Of a stretch of DNA of 64,000 bases, positions 53,527-64,000 are shown piece by piece. The notes beneath the pieces were generated by a model. It saw nothing but the letters and a program-made list of their open reading frames with translations, was not told the origin of the DNA and did no database searches. A program made the position numbers and the translations under genes. The DNA comes from Acanthosepion esculentum. Its lineage: Eukaryota > Mollusca > Cephalopoda > Sepiida > Sepiidae. How positions within the stretch are numbered: the first letter of the stretch is position 1; each line of letters starts with the position of its first letter. The stretch lies in NCBI GenBank assembly GCA_964036315.1, contig OZ038498.1:5547278-5611277 (forward strand). The letters run 5' to 3'.

Positions 53527-56500
53527 AGTATCAAGCAAGGCAGTACAGCGACAAGCACTCGAAGGGTTAAAGAGTTTGGTGGAATTAGGAACAGAAGCAA
53601 ATGAGGAGAAAGAAAAGAGCAATCAGGAGGGCATAAGATAGCGACTGACACTGGATTTAATTTGTTTGCAGATTAAATTTGGTTCAAAATTATGAAGTCG
53701 GGAGGGAGTCCCACAAGCAAGAAGTGCGGGATAAGAAACTATCAGCATAGAATTTACGGCTCCATCTGCGATGAGAGATGATGAACCACCAACATAGCTA
53801 CCACCCTCAGCAAGGCAGTACAGCGACAAGCACTCGAGGGGTTAAAGAGTTTGGTGGAATTAGGAACAGAAGCAAATGAGGAGAAAGAAAAGAGCAATCA
53901 GGAGGGCATAAGATAGCGACTGACACTGGATTTAATTTGTTTGCAGATTAAAGTTGGTTGAAAATTATGAAGTCGGGAGGGAGTTCCACAAGCAAGAAGT
54001 GCGGGATAAGAAACTATCAGCATAGAACTTACGGCTCCATCTGCGATGAGAGATGATGAACCACCAACATAGCTACCACCCTCAGCAAGGCAGTACAGCG
54101 ACAAGCACTCGAGGGGTTAAAGAGTTTGGTGGAATTAGGAACAGAAGCAAATGAGGAGAAAGAAAAGAGCAATCAGGAGGGCATAAGATAGCGACTGACA
54201 CTGGATTTAATTTGTTTGCAGATTAAAGTTGGTTCAAAATTATGAAGTCGGGAGGGAGTTCCACAAGCAAGAAGTGCGGGATAAGAAACTATCAGCATAG
54301 AATTTACGGCTCCATCTGCGATGAGAGATGATGAACCACCAACAGAGCTACCACCCTCAGCAAGGCAGTACAGCGACAAGCACTCGAGGGGTTAAAGAGT
54401 TTGGTGGAATTAGGAACAGAAGCAAATGAGGAGAAAGAAAAGAGCAATCAGGAGGGCATAAGATAGCGACTGACACTGGATTTAATTTGTTTGCAGATTA
54501 AAGTTGGTTCAAAATTGTGAAGTCGGGAGGGAGTTCCACAAGCAAGAAGTGCGGGATAAGAAAATATCAGCATAGAATTTACGGCTCCATCTGCGATGAG
54601 AGATGATGAACCACCAACATAGCTACAACCCTCAGCAAGGCAGTACAGCGTCTAGCACTCAAGGGGTTACAAAGTTTGATGGAATTAGGAACAGAAGCAA
54701 ATGAGGAGAAAGAAAAGAGCAATCAGGAGGGCATAAGATAGCGACTGACATTGGATTTAATTTGTTTGCAGATTAAAGTTGGTTCAAAATTATGAAGTCG
54801 GGAGGGAGTTCCACAAGCAAGAAGTGCGGGATAAGAAACTATCAGCATAGAACTTACGGCTCCATCTGCGATGAGAGATGATGAACCACCAACATAGCTA
54901 CCTCCCTCAGCAAGGCAGTACACCGACAAGCACTCGAGGGGTTAAAGAGTTTGGTGGAATTAGGAACAGAAGCAAATGAGGAGAAAGAAAAGAGCAATCA
55001 GGAGGGCATAAGATAGCGACTGACACTGGATTTAATTTGTTTGCAGATTAAAGTTGGTTGAAAATTATGAAGTCGGGAGGGAGTTCCACAAGCAAGAAGT
55101 GCGGGATAAGAAACTATCAGCATAGAATTTACGGCTCCATCTGCGATGAGAGATGATGAACCACCAACATAGCTACCACCCTCAGCAAGGCAGTACAGCG
55201 ACAAGCACTCGAGGGGTTAAAGAGTTTGGTGGAATTAGGAACAGAAGCAAATGAGGAGAAAGAAAAGAGCAATCAGGAGGGCATAAGATAGCGACTGACA
55301 CTGGATTTAATTTGTTTGCAGATTAAAGTTGGTTGAAAATTATGAAGTCGGGAGGGAGTTCCACAAGCAAGAAGTGCGGGATAAGAAACTATCAGCATAG
55401 AACTTACGGCTCCATCTGCGATGAGAGATGATGAACCACCAACATAGCTACCACCCTCAGCAAGGCAGTACAGCGACAAGCACTCGAGGGGTTAAAGAGT
55501 TTGGTGGAATTAGGAACAGAAGCAAATGAGGAGAAAGAAAAGAGCAATCAGGAGGGCATAAGATAGCGACTGACACTGGATTTAATTTGTTTGCAGATTA
55601 AAGTTGGTTCAAAATTATGAAGTCGGGAGGGAGTTCCACAAGCAAGAAGTGCGGGATAAGAAACTATCAGCATAGAATTTACGGCTCCATCTGCGATGAG
55701 AGATGATGAACCACCAACATAGCTACCACCCTCAGCAAGGCAGTACAGCGACAAGCACTCGAGGGGTTAAAGAGTTTGGTGGAATTAGGAACAGAAGCAA
55801 ATGAGGAGAAAGAAAAGAGCAATCAGGAGGGCATAAGATAGCGACTGACACTGGATTTAATTTGTTTGCAGATTAAAGTTGGTTCAAAATTATGAAGTCG
55901 GGAGGGAGTTCCACAAGCAAGAAGTGCGGGATAAGAAAATATCAGCATAGAATTTACGGCTCCATCTGCGATGAGAGATGATGAACCACCAACATAGCTA
56001 CAACCCTCAGCAAGGCAGTACAGCGTCTAGCACTAAAGGGGTTACAAAGTTTGATGGAATTAGGAACAGAAGCAAATGAGGAGAAAGAAAAGAGCAATCA
56101 GGAGGGCATAAGATAGCGACTGACATTGGATTTAATTTGTTTGCAGATTAAAGTTGGTTCAAAATTATGAAGTCGGGAGGGAGTTCCACAAGCAAGAAGT
56201 GCGGGATAAGAAACTATCAGCATAGAACTTACGGCTCCATCTGCGATGAGAGATGATGAACCACCAACATAGCTACCTCCCTCAGCAAGGCAGTACACCG
56301 ACAAGCACTCGAGGGGTTAAAGAGTTTGGTTGAATTAGGAACAGAAGCAAATGAGGAGAAAGAAAAGAGCAATCAGGAGGGCATAAGATAGCGACTGACA
56401 CTGGATTTAATTTGTTTGCAGATTAAAGTTGGTTGAAAATTATGAACTCGGGAGGGAGTTCCACAAGCAAGAAGTGCGGGATAAGAAACTATCAGCATAG

Positions 56501-59500
56501 AATTTACGGCTCCATCTGCGATGAGAGATGATGAACCACCAACATAGCTACCACCCTCAGCAAGGCAGTACAGCGACAAGCACTCGAGGGGTTAAAGAGT
56601 TTGGTGGAATTAGGAACAGAAGCAAATGAGGAGAAAGAAAAGAGCAATCAGGAGGGCATAAGATAGCGACTGACACTGGATTTAATTTGTTTGCAGATTA
56701 AAGTTGGTTGAAAATTATGAAGTCGGGAGGGAGTTCCACAAGCAAGAAGTGCGGGATAAGAAACTATCAGCATAGAATTTACGGCTCCATCTGCGATGAG
56801 AGATGATGAACCAACAACATAGCTACCACCCTCAGCAAGGCAGTACACCGACAAGCACTCGAGGGGTTACAGAGTTTGATGGAATTAGGAACAGAAGCAA
56901 ATGAGGAGAAAGAAAAGAGCAATCACGAGGGCATAAGATAGCGACTGACATTGGATTTAATTTGTTTGCAGATTAAAAGTTGGTTCAAAATTATGAGGCC
57001 GGGAGGGAGTTCCACAAGCAAGAAGTGCGGGATAAGAAACTATCAGCATAGAACTTACGGCTCCATCTGCGATGAGAGATGATGAACCACCAACATAGCT
57101 ACCTCCCTCAGCAAGGTAGTACACCGACAAGCACTCGAGGGGTTAAAGATTTTGGTGGAATTAGGAACAGAAGCAAATGAGGAGAAAGAAAAGAGCAATC
57201 AGGAAGGCATAAGATAGCGACTGACATTGGATTTAATTTGTTTGCAGATTAAAGTTGGTTCAAAATTATGAGGCCGGGAGGGAGTTCCACAAGCAAGACT
57301 TGCGGGATAAGAAACTATCAGCATAGAACTTACGGCTCCATCTGCGATGAGAGATGATGAACCACCAACATAGCTACCACCCTCAGCAAGGCAGTACACC
57401 GAGAAACACTCGAGGGGTTAAAGAGTTTGGTGGAATTAGGATCAGAAGCAAATGAGGAGAAAGAAAAGAGCAATCAGGAGGGCATAAGATAGCGACTGAC
57501 ACTGGATTTAATTTGTTTGCAGATTAAAGTTGGTTCAAAATTATGAAGTCGGGAGGGAGTTCCACAAGCAAGAAGTGCGGGATAAGAAACTATCAGCATA
57601 GAATTTACGGCTCCATCTGCAATGAGAGATGATGAACCACCAACATAGCTACCACCCTCAGCAAGGCAGTACAGCGTCTCGCACTCGAGGGGTTAAAGAG
57701 TTTGATGGAATTAGGAACAGAAGCAAATGAGGAGAAAGAAAAGAGCAATCAGGAGGGCATAAGATAGCGACTGACACTGGATTTAATTTGTTTGCAGATT
57801 AAAGTTGGTTCAAAATTATGAAGTCGGGAGGGAGTTCCACAAGCAAGAAGTGCGGGATAAGAAACTATCAGCATAGAATTTACGGCTCCATCTGCGATGA
57901 GAGATGATGAACCACCAACATAGCTACCACCCTCAGCAAGGCAGTACACCGACAAGCACTCGAGGGGTTACAGAGTTTGATGGAATTAGGAACAGAAGCA
58001 AATGAGGAGAAAGAAAAGAGCAATCAGGAGGGCATAAGATAGCGACTGACATTGGATTTAATTTGTTTGCAGATTAAAGTTGGTTCAAAATTATGAGGCC
58101 GGGAGGGAGTTCCACAAGCAAGAAGTGCGGGATAAGAAACTATCAGCATAGAATTTACGGCTCCATCTGCGATGAGAGATGATGAACCACCAACATAGCT
58201 ACCACCCTCAGCAAGGCAGTACACCGACAAGCACTCGAGGGGTTACAGAGTTTGATGGAATTAGGAACAGAAGCAAATGAGGAGAAAGAAAAGAGCAATC
58301 AGGAGGGCATAAGATAGCGACTGACATTGGATTTAATTTGTTTGCAGATTAAAGTTGGTTCAAAATTATGAGGCCGGGAGGGAGTTCCACAAGCAAGAAG
58401 AGCGGGATAAGAAACTATCAGCATAGAACTTACGGCTCCATCTGCGATGAGAGATGATGAACCACCAACATAGCTACCACCCTCAGCAAGGCAGTACAGC
58501 GACTAGCACTCGAGGTTGTACAGAGTTTGGTGGAATTAGGAACAGAAGCAAATGAGGAGAAAGAAAAGAGCAATCAGGAGGGCATAAGATAGCGACTGAC
58601 ACTGGATTTAATTTGTTTGCAGATTAAAGTTGGTTGAAAATTATGAAGTCGGGAGGGAGTTCCACAAGCAAGAAGTGCGGGATAAGAAACTATCAGCATA
58701 GAACTTACGGCTCCATCTGCGATGAGAGATGATGAACCACCAACATAGCTACCACCCTCAGCAAGGCAGTACACCGACAAGCACTCGAGGGGTTAAAGGT
58801 TTTGGTGGAATTAGGAACAGAAGCAAATGAGGAGAAAGAAAAGAGCAATCAGGAGGGCATAAGATAGCGACTGACACTGGATTTAATTTGTTTGCAGATT
58901 AAAGTTGGTTGAAAATTATGAAGTCGGGAGGGAGTTCCAAAAGCAAGAAGTGCGGGATAAGAAACTATCAGCATAGAATTTACGGCTCCATCTGCGATGG
59001 GAGATGATGAACCACCAACATAGCTACCACCCTCAGCAAGGCAGTACACCGACAAGCTCTCGAGGGGTTACAGAGTTTGATGGAATTAGGAACAGAAGCA
59101 AATGAGGAGAAAGAAAAGAGCAATCAGGAGGGCATAAGATAGCGACTGACATTGGATTTAATTTGTTTGCAGATTAAAGTTGGTTCAAAATTATGAGGCC
59201 GGGAGGGAGTTCCACAAGCAAGACTTGCGGGATAAGAAACTATCAGCATAGAACTTACGGCTCCATCTGCGATGAGAGATGATGAACCACCAACATAGCT
59301 ACCACCCTCAGCAAGGCAGTACACCGAGAAGCACTCGAGGGGTTAAAGAGTTTGGTTGAATTAGGAACAGAAGCAAATGAGGAGAAAGAAAAGAGCAATC
59401 AGGAGGGCATAAGATAGCGACTGACACTGGATTTAATTTGTTTGCAGATTAAAGTTGGTTCAAAATTATGAAGTCGGGAGGGAGTTCCACAAGCAAGAAG

Positions 59501-62500
59501 TGCGGGATAAGAAACTATCAGCATAGAATTTACGGCTCCATCTGCAATGAGAGATGATGAACCACCAACATAGCTACAACCCTCAGCAAGGCAGTACAGC
59601 GACAAGCACTCGAGGGGATAAAGAGTTTGGTGGAATTAGGAACAGAAGCAAATGAGGAGAAAGAAAAGAGCTATCAGGAGGGCATAAGATAGCGACTGAC
59701 ATTGGATTTAATTTGTTTGCAGATTAAAGTTGGGTCAAAATTACGATGTCGGGAGGGAGTTCCACAAGCAAGAAGTGCGGGATAAGTAACTCTCAGCATA
59801 GAACTTACGGCTCGATCTGCGATGAGAGATGATGACACAGCAACATAGATACGACCCTCAGCAAGGCAGTACACCGACAAGCACTCGAGGGGTTACAGAG
59901 TTTGATGGAATTAGGAACAGAAGCAAATGAGGAGAAAGAAAAGAGCAATCAGGAGGGCATAAGATAGCGACTGACATTGGATTTAATTTGTTTGCAGATT
60001 AAAGTTGGTTCAAAATTATGAGGCCGGGAGGGAGTTCCACAAGCAAGACTTGCGGGATAAGAAACTATCAGCATAGAACTTACGGCTCCATCTGCGATGA
60101 GAGATGATGAACCACCAACATAGCTACCACCCTCAGCAAGGCAGTACACCGAGAAACACTCGAGGGGTTAAAGAGTTTGGTGGAATTAGGAACAGAAGCA
60201 AATGAGGAGAAAGAAAAGAGCAATCAGGAGGGCATAAGATAGCGACTGACACTGGATTTAATTTGTTTGCAGATTAAAGTTGGTTCAAAATTATGAAGTC
60301 GGGAGGGAGTTCCACAAGCAAGAAGTGCGGGATAAGAAACTATCAGCATAGAATTTACGGCTCCATCTGCAATGAGAGATGATGAACCACCAACATAGCT
60401 ACCACCCTCAGCAAGGCAGTACAGCGTCTCGCACTCGAGGGGTTAAAGAGTTTGATGGAATTAGGAACAGAAGCAAATGAGGAGAAAGAAAAGAGCAATC
60501 AGGAGGGCATAAGATAGCGACTGACACTGGATTTAATTTGTTTGCAGATTAAAGTTGGTTCAAAATTATGAAGTCGGGAGGGAGTTCCACAAGCAAGAAG
60601 TGCGGGATAAGAAACTATCAGCATAGAATTTACGGCTCCATCTGCGATGAGAGATGATGATCCACCAACATAGCTACCACCCTCAGCAAGGCAGTACACC
60701 GACAAGCACTCGAGGGGTTACAGAGTTTGATGGAATTAGAAACAGAAGCAAATGAGGAGAAAGAAAAGAGCAATCAGGAGGTCATAAGATAGCGACTGAC
60801 ATTGGATTTAATTTGTTTGCAGATTAAAGTTGGTTCAAAATTATGAGGCCGGGAGGGAGTTCCACAAGCAAGAAGTGCGGGATAAGAAACTATCAGCATA
60901 GAATTTACGGCTCCATCTGCGATGGGAGATGATGAACCACCAACATAGCTACCACCCTCAGCAAGGCAGTACACCGACAAGCACTCGAGGGGTTACAGAG
61001 TTTGATGGAATTAGGAACAGAAGCAAATGAGGAGAAAGAAAAGAGCAATCAGGAGGGCATAAGATAGCGACTGACATTGGATTTAATTTGTTTGCAGATT
61101 AAAGTTGGTTCAAAATTATGAGGCCGGGAGGGAGTTCCACAAGCAAGACTTGCGGGATAAGAAACTATCAGCATAGAACTTACGGCTCCATCTCCGATGA
61201 GAGATGATGAACCACCAACATAGCTACCACCCTCAGCAAGGCAGTACACCGAGAAGCACTGGAGGGGTTAAAGAGTTTGGTTGAATTAGGAACAGAAGCA
61301 AATGAGGAGAAAGAAAAGAGCAATCAGGAGGGCATAAAATAGCGACTGACACTGGATTTAATTTGTTTGCAGATTAAAGTTGGTTCAAAATTATGAAGTC
61401 GGGAGGGAGTTCCACAAGCAAGAAGTGCGGGATAAGAAACTATCAGCATAGAATTTACGGCTCCATCTGCAATGAGAGATGATGAACCACCAACATAGCT
61501 ACCACCCTCAGCAAGGCAGTACAGCGTCTCGCACTCGAGGGGTTAAAGAGTTTGATGGAATTAGGAACAGAAGCAAATGAGGAGAAAGAAAAGAGCAATC
61601 AGGAGGGCATAAGATAGCGACTGACACTGGATTTAATTTGTTTGCAGATTAAAGTTGGTTGAAAATTATGAAGTCGGGAGGGAGTTCCAAAAGCAAGAAG
61701 TGCGGGATAAGAAACTATCAGCATAGAATTTACGGCTCCATCTGCGATGGGAGATGATGAACCACCAACATAGCTACCACCCTCAGCAAGGCAGTACAGC
61801 GACAAGCACTCGAGGGGTTAAAGAGTTTGGTGGAATTAGGAACAGAAGCAAATGAGGAGAAAGAAAAGAGCAATCAGGAGGGCATAAGATAGCGACTGAC
61901 ACTGGATTTAATTTGTTTGCAGATTAAAGTTGGTTGAAAATTATGAAGTCGGGAGGGAGTTCCACAAGCAAGAAGTGCGGGATAAGAAACTATCAGCATA
62001 GAATTTACGGCTCCATCTGCGATGAGAGATGATGAACCACCAACATAGCTACCACCCTCAGCAAGGCAGTACACCGACAAGCACTCGAGGGGTTAGAGAG
62101 TTTGATGGAATTAGGAACAGAAGCAAATGAGGAGAAGGAAAAGAGCAATCAGGAGGGCATAAGGTAGCGACTGACATTGGATTTAATTTGTTTGCAGATT
62201 AAAGTTGGTTCAAAATTATGAGGCCGGGAGGGAGTTCCACAAGCAAGAAATGCGGGATAAGAAACTATCAGCATAGAACTTATGGCTCCATCTGCGATGA
62301 GAGATGATGAACCACCAACATACCTACCACCCTCAGCAAGGCAGTACAGCGACAAGCACTCGAGGGGTTAAAGAGTTTGGTGGAATTAGGAACAGAAGCA
62401 AATGAGGAGAAAGAAAAGAGCAATCAGGAGGGCATAAGATAGCGACTGACACTGGATTTAATTTGTTTGCAGATTAAAGTTGGTTCAAAATTATGAAGTC

Positions 62501-64000
62501 GGGATGGAGTTCCACAAGCAAGAAGTGCGGGATAAGAAACTATCAGCATAGAATTTACGGCTCCATCTGCGATGAGAGATGATGAACCACCAACATAGCT
62601 ACAACTTTCAGCAAGGCAGTACAGCGACAAGCACTCGAGGGGTTAAAGAGTTTGGTGGAATTAGGAACAGAAGCAAATGAGGAGAAAGAAAAGAGCTATC
62701 GGGAGGGCATAAGATAGCGACTGACATTGGATTTAATTTGTTTGCAGATTAAAGTTGTGTCAAAATTATGATGTCGGGAGGGAGTCCCACAAGCAAGAAG
62801 TGCGGGATAAGTAACTCTCAGCATAGAACTTACGGCTCCATCTGCGATGAGAGATGATGACCCATCAACATAGATACCACCCTCAGCAAGGCAGTACACC
62901 GACAAGCACTCGAGGGGTTACAGAGTTTGATGGAATTAGGAACAGAAGCAAATGAGGAGAAAGAAAAGAGCAATCAGGAGGGCATAAGATAGCGACTGAC
63001 ATTGGATTTAATTTGTTTGCAGATTAAAGTTGGTTCAAAATTATGAGGCCGGGAGGGAGTTCCACAAGCAAGAAGTGGGGGATAAGAAACTATCAGCATA
63101 GAACTTACGGCTCCATCTGCGATGAGAGATGATGAACCACCAACATAGCTACCACCCTCAGCAAGGCAGTACACCGAGAAGCACACGAGGGGTTAAAGAG
63201 TTTGGTGGAATTAGGAACAGAAGCAAATGAGGAGAAAGAAAAGAGCAATCAGGAGGGCATAAGATAGCGACTGACACTGGATTTAATTTGTTTGCAGATT
63301 AAAGTTGGTTGAAAATTATGAAGTCGGGAGGGAGTTCCGCAAGCAAGAAGTGCGGGATAAGAAACTATCAGCATAGAATTTACGGCTCCATCTGCGATGA
63401 GAGATGACGAACGACCAACATAGCTACCACCCTCAGCAAGGCAGTACACCGAGAAGCACTCGAGGGGTTGAAGAGTTTGGTGGAATTAGGAACAGAAGCA
63501 AATGAAGAGAAAGAAAAGAGCTATCAGGAGGGCATAAGATAGCGACTGACATTGGATTTATTTTGTTTGCAGATTAAAGTTGGTTCAAAATTATGAAGTC
63601 GGGAGGGAGTTTTACAAGCAAGAAGTGCGGGATAAGAAACTATCAGTATAGAACTTACGGCTCCATCTGCGATGAGAGATGATGAACCACCAACATAGCT
63701 ACCACCCTCAGCAAGGCAGTACACCGACAAGCACTCGAGGGGTTACAGAGTTTGATGGAATTAGGAACAGAAGCAAATGAGGAGAAAGAAAAGAGCAACC
63801 AGGAGGGCATAAGATAGCGACTGACATTGGATTTAATTTGATTGCAGATTAAAGTTCGTTCAAAATTATGAGGCCAGGAGGGAGTTCCACAAGCAAGAAG
63901 TGCGGGATAAGGTACTATCAGCATAGAACTTACGGCTCCATCTGTGATGAGAGATGATGAACAACCAACATAGCTAACACCCTCAGCAAGGCAGTACACC
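53527..64000 (-). repeat. 275-bp satellite array derived from a LINE 3' end
   Basis: About 38 head-to-tail units run to the window edge, at exactly 275 bp spacing except for one extra A near 56975. Each unit contains gcataagatagcgactgac, ggagggagttccacaagcaa and gaagtgcgggataagaaact, and ends in the LINE-type terminus cagcaaggcagta..gcactcgaggggtta. Compared with the LINE at 12265-12500, the matching parts are ggagggagttctacaggcga, gaagtgcgagacatgaa, gcgattgacattacattta and caagcaaggcggtaa..agcacgcaaagggttac, in the same order. On minus one frame still reads SRTSCLWNSLPTS, the LINE end motif. The 66-70 codon minus ORF repeated in most units is in a different frame there and is not a gene. Confidence 0.9.

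Noticed and set aside
53623..63730. About thirty repeated 66-70 codon minus-strand ORFs in the satellite
   Set aside because: They are the same short frame repeated by the 275-bp unit. The LINE coding frame (LWNSLP) lies in another frame, several units break the ORF, and substitutions show no sign of protein constraint.

Overview
The window is repeat-dominated eukaryotic DNA, and I found no host protein-coding gene in it. All recognisable coding sequence comes from transposable elements: Penelope-like elements (PLEs) with GIY-YIG endonuclease, at least three LINE lineages, a Ty3/gypsy LTR element, Helitrons, several Tc1/mariner-type elements and a piggyBac-type MITE. tRNA- and 5S-derived SINEs, many long (TA)n, (CA)n and (CT)n arrays and AT-rich spacers fill the rest. 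The mix suggests a lophotrochozoan and most likely a cephalopod mollusc such as an octopus; this is inference, because no host gene or rRNA operon fixes the species.

Layout. 0-10 kb: a LINE fragment at the left edge, a mariner N-terminal fragment, a Helitron helicase remnant, a dispersed repeat (R1) whose second copy carries a piggyBac-type MITE with TTAA duplications, SINE copies, a tRNA-Leu-like sequence and a 5S-derived module. 10-20 kb: the richest part. At least five PLE remnants are interleaved with about nine hammerhead-ribozyme-like motifs and (TA)n arrays. On its own strand, every one of these motifs lies 5' of a simple repeat. 20-31 kb: LINE tails, minisatellites, a LINE interrupted by a solo LTR, a near-perfect 100-bp inverted repeat and a 0.6-kb Tc1-like element. 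32.2-35.5 kb: a minus-strand, 3'-truncated Ty3/gypsy element with LTR, primer-binding site, gag, protease remnant and reverse transcriptase. 35.7-47.7 kb: SINEs, LINE tails, Helitron ends, a 2.2-kb LINE copy with decayed reverse transcriptase, and a tRNA-headed SINE carrying a textbook hammerhead at 45208-45254 (minus). 47.7-53.5 kb: sparse AT-rich DNA with an internally deleted mariner and a pogo-like MITE. 53.53-64.0 kb: about 38 units of a 275-bp satellite running off the right edge. The monomer is recognisably the 3' end of the same LINE family that occurs several times elsewhere in the window.

Two linked themes stand out. One is self-cleaving RNA motifs attached to both PLEs and SINEs. 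The other is the repeated conversion of LINE 3' ends into tandem arrays: the 275-bp satellite, plus shorter arrays near 20, 30, 36.7 and 46.6 kb. No coding unit looks intact, and all carry stops, frameshifts or truncations. Because I had no alignment or folding tools, boundaries of old repeats are approximate and ribozyme calls rest on hand-matching of the core nucleotides and helices.
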